Assembly (NCBI RefSeq): GCF_910592395.1
Contig: NC_088315.1
Coordinates: 20,006,219-20,070,218 of the forward strand
Direction of reading: 5' to 3'
DNA length: 64,000 bases
Source of the DNA: Lineus longissimus
Lineage: Eukaryota; Nemertea; Pilidiophora; Heteronemertea; Lineidae
Part shown: positions 63,357 through 64,000 of the stretch, in pieces
How the letters are laid out: every line of letters begins with the position of its first letter
How positions within the stretch are numbered: the first letter of the stretch is position 1
Position numbers and translations under genes: made by a program
Notes under the pieces: model-generated
The model's input: only the letters and a program-made list of their open reading frames with translations
Told to the model about the DNA's origin: nothing
The model's database searches: none

Positions 63357-63476
63357 TGGGTGATATGAATAAAGACTAGCAAATGCTTTTACTCCGGTTT
63401 TGTACAGGAAGGCCTAGTGTAAATGTACATGGCGATTTAGATAAAAGCATTTGCTAGTCTTTATTCATATCACCCA
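63357..63476. repeat. Perfect 35-bp inverted repeat around a 50-bp loop
   Basis: The left arm 63357-63391 (TGGGTGATATGAATAAAGAC, then TAGCAAATGCTTTTA) is exactly complementary to 63442-63476. It could be a small fold-back element or a hairpin-forming transcript. Confidence 0.93.
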
Positions 63477-63824
63477 TTGACTAGGATGAATGTCTAGACC
63501 AAGTCGTCAGGCTGTCCGGTCAAGTCGACCTCTTCAACAAACGCAAGTAGCATGCGGCAACCGATTTTGTGCTTTAAGTGTGTATTAGTCAACAAGAGAG
63601 GATTCCATTACTCAATCACCAGTGTGCCAATCTCTTCACGAAAACAAACAAAACCCGCGCTGAAGTCCGAATCAACACGAATTTACAATCACAGAACACG
63701 AATTACATTGGCATTAAAAAGCCTGCTTCAAGTTTCTTATCGATATGTTGATAACATCCGTTGCCACGCGAAGAAAACGACGGAGTCCAGTGACGCTCCT
63801 TCATCAATAAGTGAATCATTATCA

Positions 63825-63898
63825 TCGGTATTGGTGTAGTTCGAGCAAATATCGCTGCGGAGTCTGGGCGCTTTTACCATTACGCTACGCCGCGACGT
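63825..63898 (-). other. tRNA-like A-box region, possible SINE head
   Basis: On the minus strand GGCGTAGCGTAATGGTAAAA, followed by GCGCC, fits a tRNA D-arm with a consensus A box. Downstream TGCTCGAACTAC is a poor B box. No cloverleaf is convincing, so a decayed tRNA-derived SINE is more likely than a functional tRNA. Confidence 0.35.
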
Positions 63899-64000
63899 GG
63901 GCGTCATTAGTGCTTTTCTGTTAGCGCAACCAGGGCCAACCTCAGAGCTTAGAAAGAAGTTAACAGAACGCACGGTGAGTAAATACAAGCCTCTTCAATC

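Noticed and set aside
63825-63898. Functional tRNA gene
   Set aside because: The A box is good but the B box and stems are poor; no cloverleaf can be drawn with confidence.

Overview
This is a 64 kb piece of an animal nuclear genome. Genes are split by GT-AG introns, and the gene set is metazoan: a PKHD1L1-type fibrocystin-L, a polyubiquitin gene, PGAP3, an Ig-domain protein and an EamA/DMT transporter. Short introns (about 100-900 bp), many small inverted-repeat elements, tRNA-derived SINEs and recurring TAGGCCTA and ACATGTACATGT words suggest a marine invertebrate. Lophotrochozoan or ambulacrarian is my inference; the sequence does not settle the phylum.

Layout. 1-17,075 (+): the 3' part of a PKHD1L1-like gene, 24 coding exons, all phase-consistent, about 2,748 residues in the window. 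It runs from IPT/TIG repeats through two G8 domains and two beta-helix blocks to one transmembrane helix and a 184-residue tail; the 5' end lies outside the window. 17,866-19,900: a roughly 2 kb degenerate minisatellite made of blocks in alternating orientation. 21,920-23,977 (-): a polyubiquitin gene with nine head-to-tail units and a likely 5'UTR intron. 26,900-27,357 and 28,928-29,744 (+): two small two-exon paralogues sharing an intron position, a 38-codon last exon and the C-terminus AWKGYN; I do not recognise the family. 31,460-32,026: a recent long fold-back element. 32,180-35,739 (-): complete PGAP3 in 8 exons. 37,813-40,884 (-): a secreted protein with Ig-like domains. 41,070-42,248 (-): an intronless-CDS EamA-family transporter with a likely upstream 5'UTR exon carrying a short uORF. 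42,800-64,000: no convincing gene; repeats, minisatellites and MITEs.

The genes do not form one pathway. PGAP3 (GPI-anchor lipid remodelling), the Ig protein and fibrocystin-L all concern the secretory pathway or cell surface, but adjacency alone does not imply a shared role. The strongest non-genic signal is the density of non-autonomous mobile elements. One family with 13-bp termini (GGCCAAAGGTACT) has seven copies plus a fragment here. Other elements sit in a SINE, beside a PGAP3 splice donor, just upstream of a small gene, and where they may supply a poly(A) signal. Nothing resembles a microbial defence or biosynthetic system.
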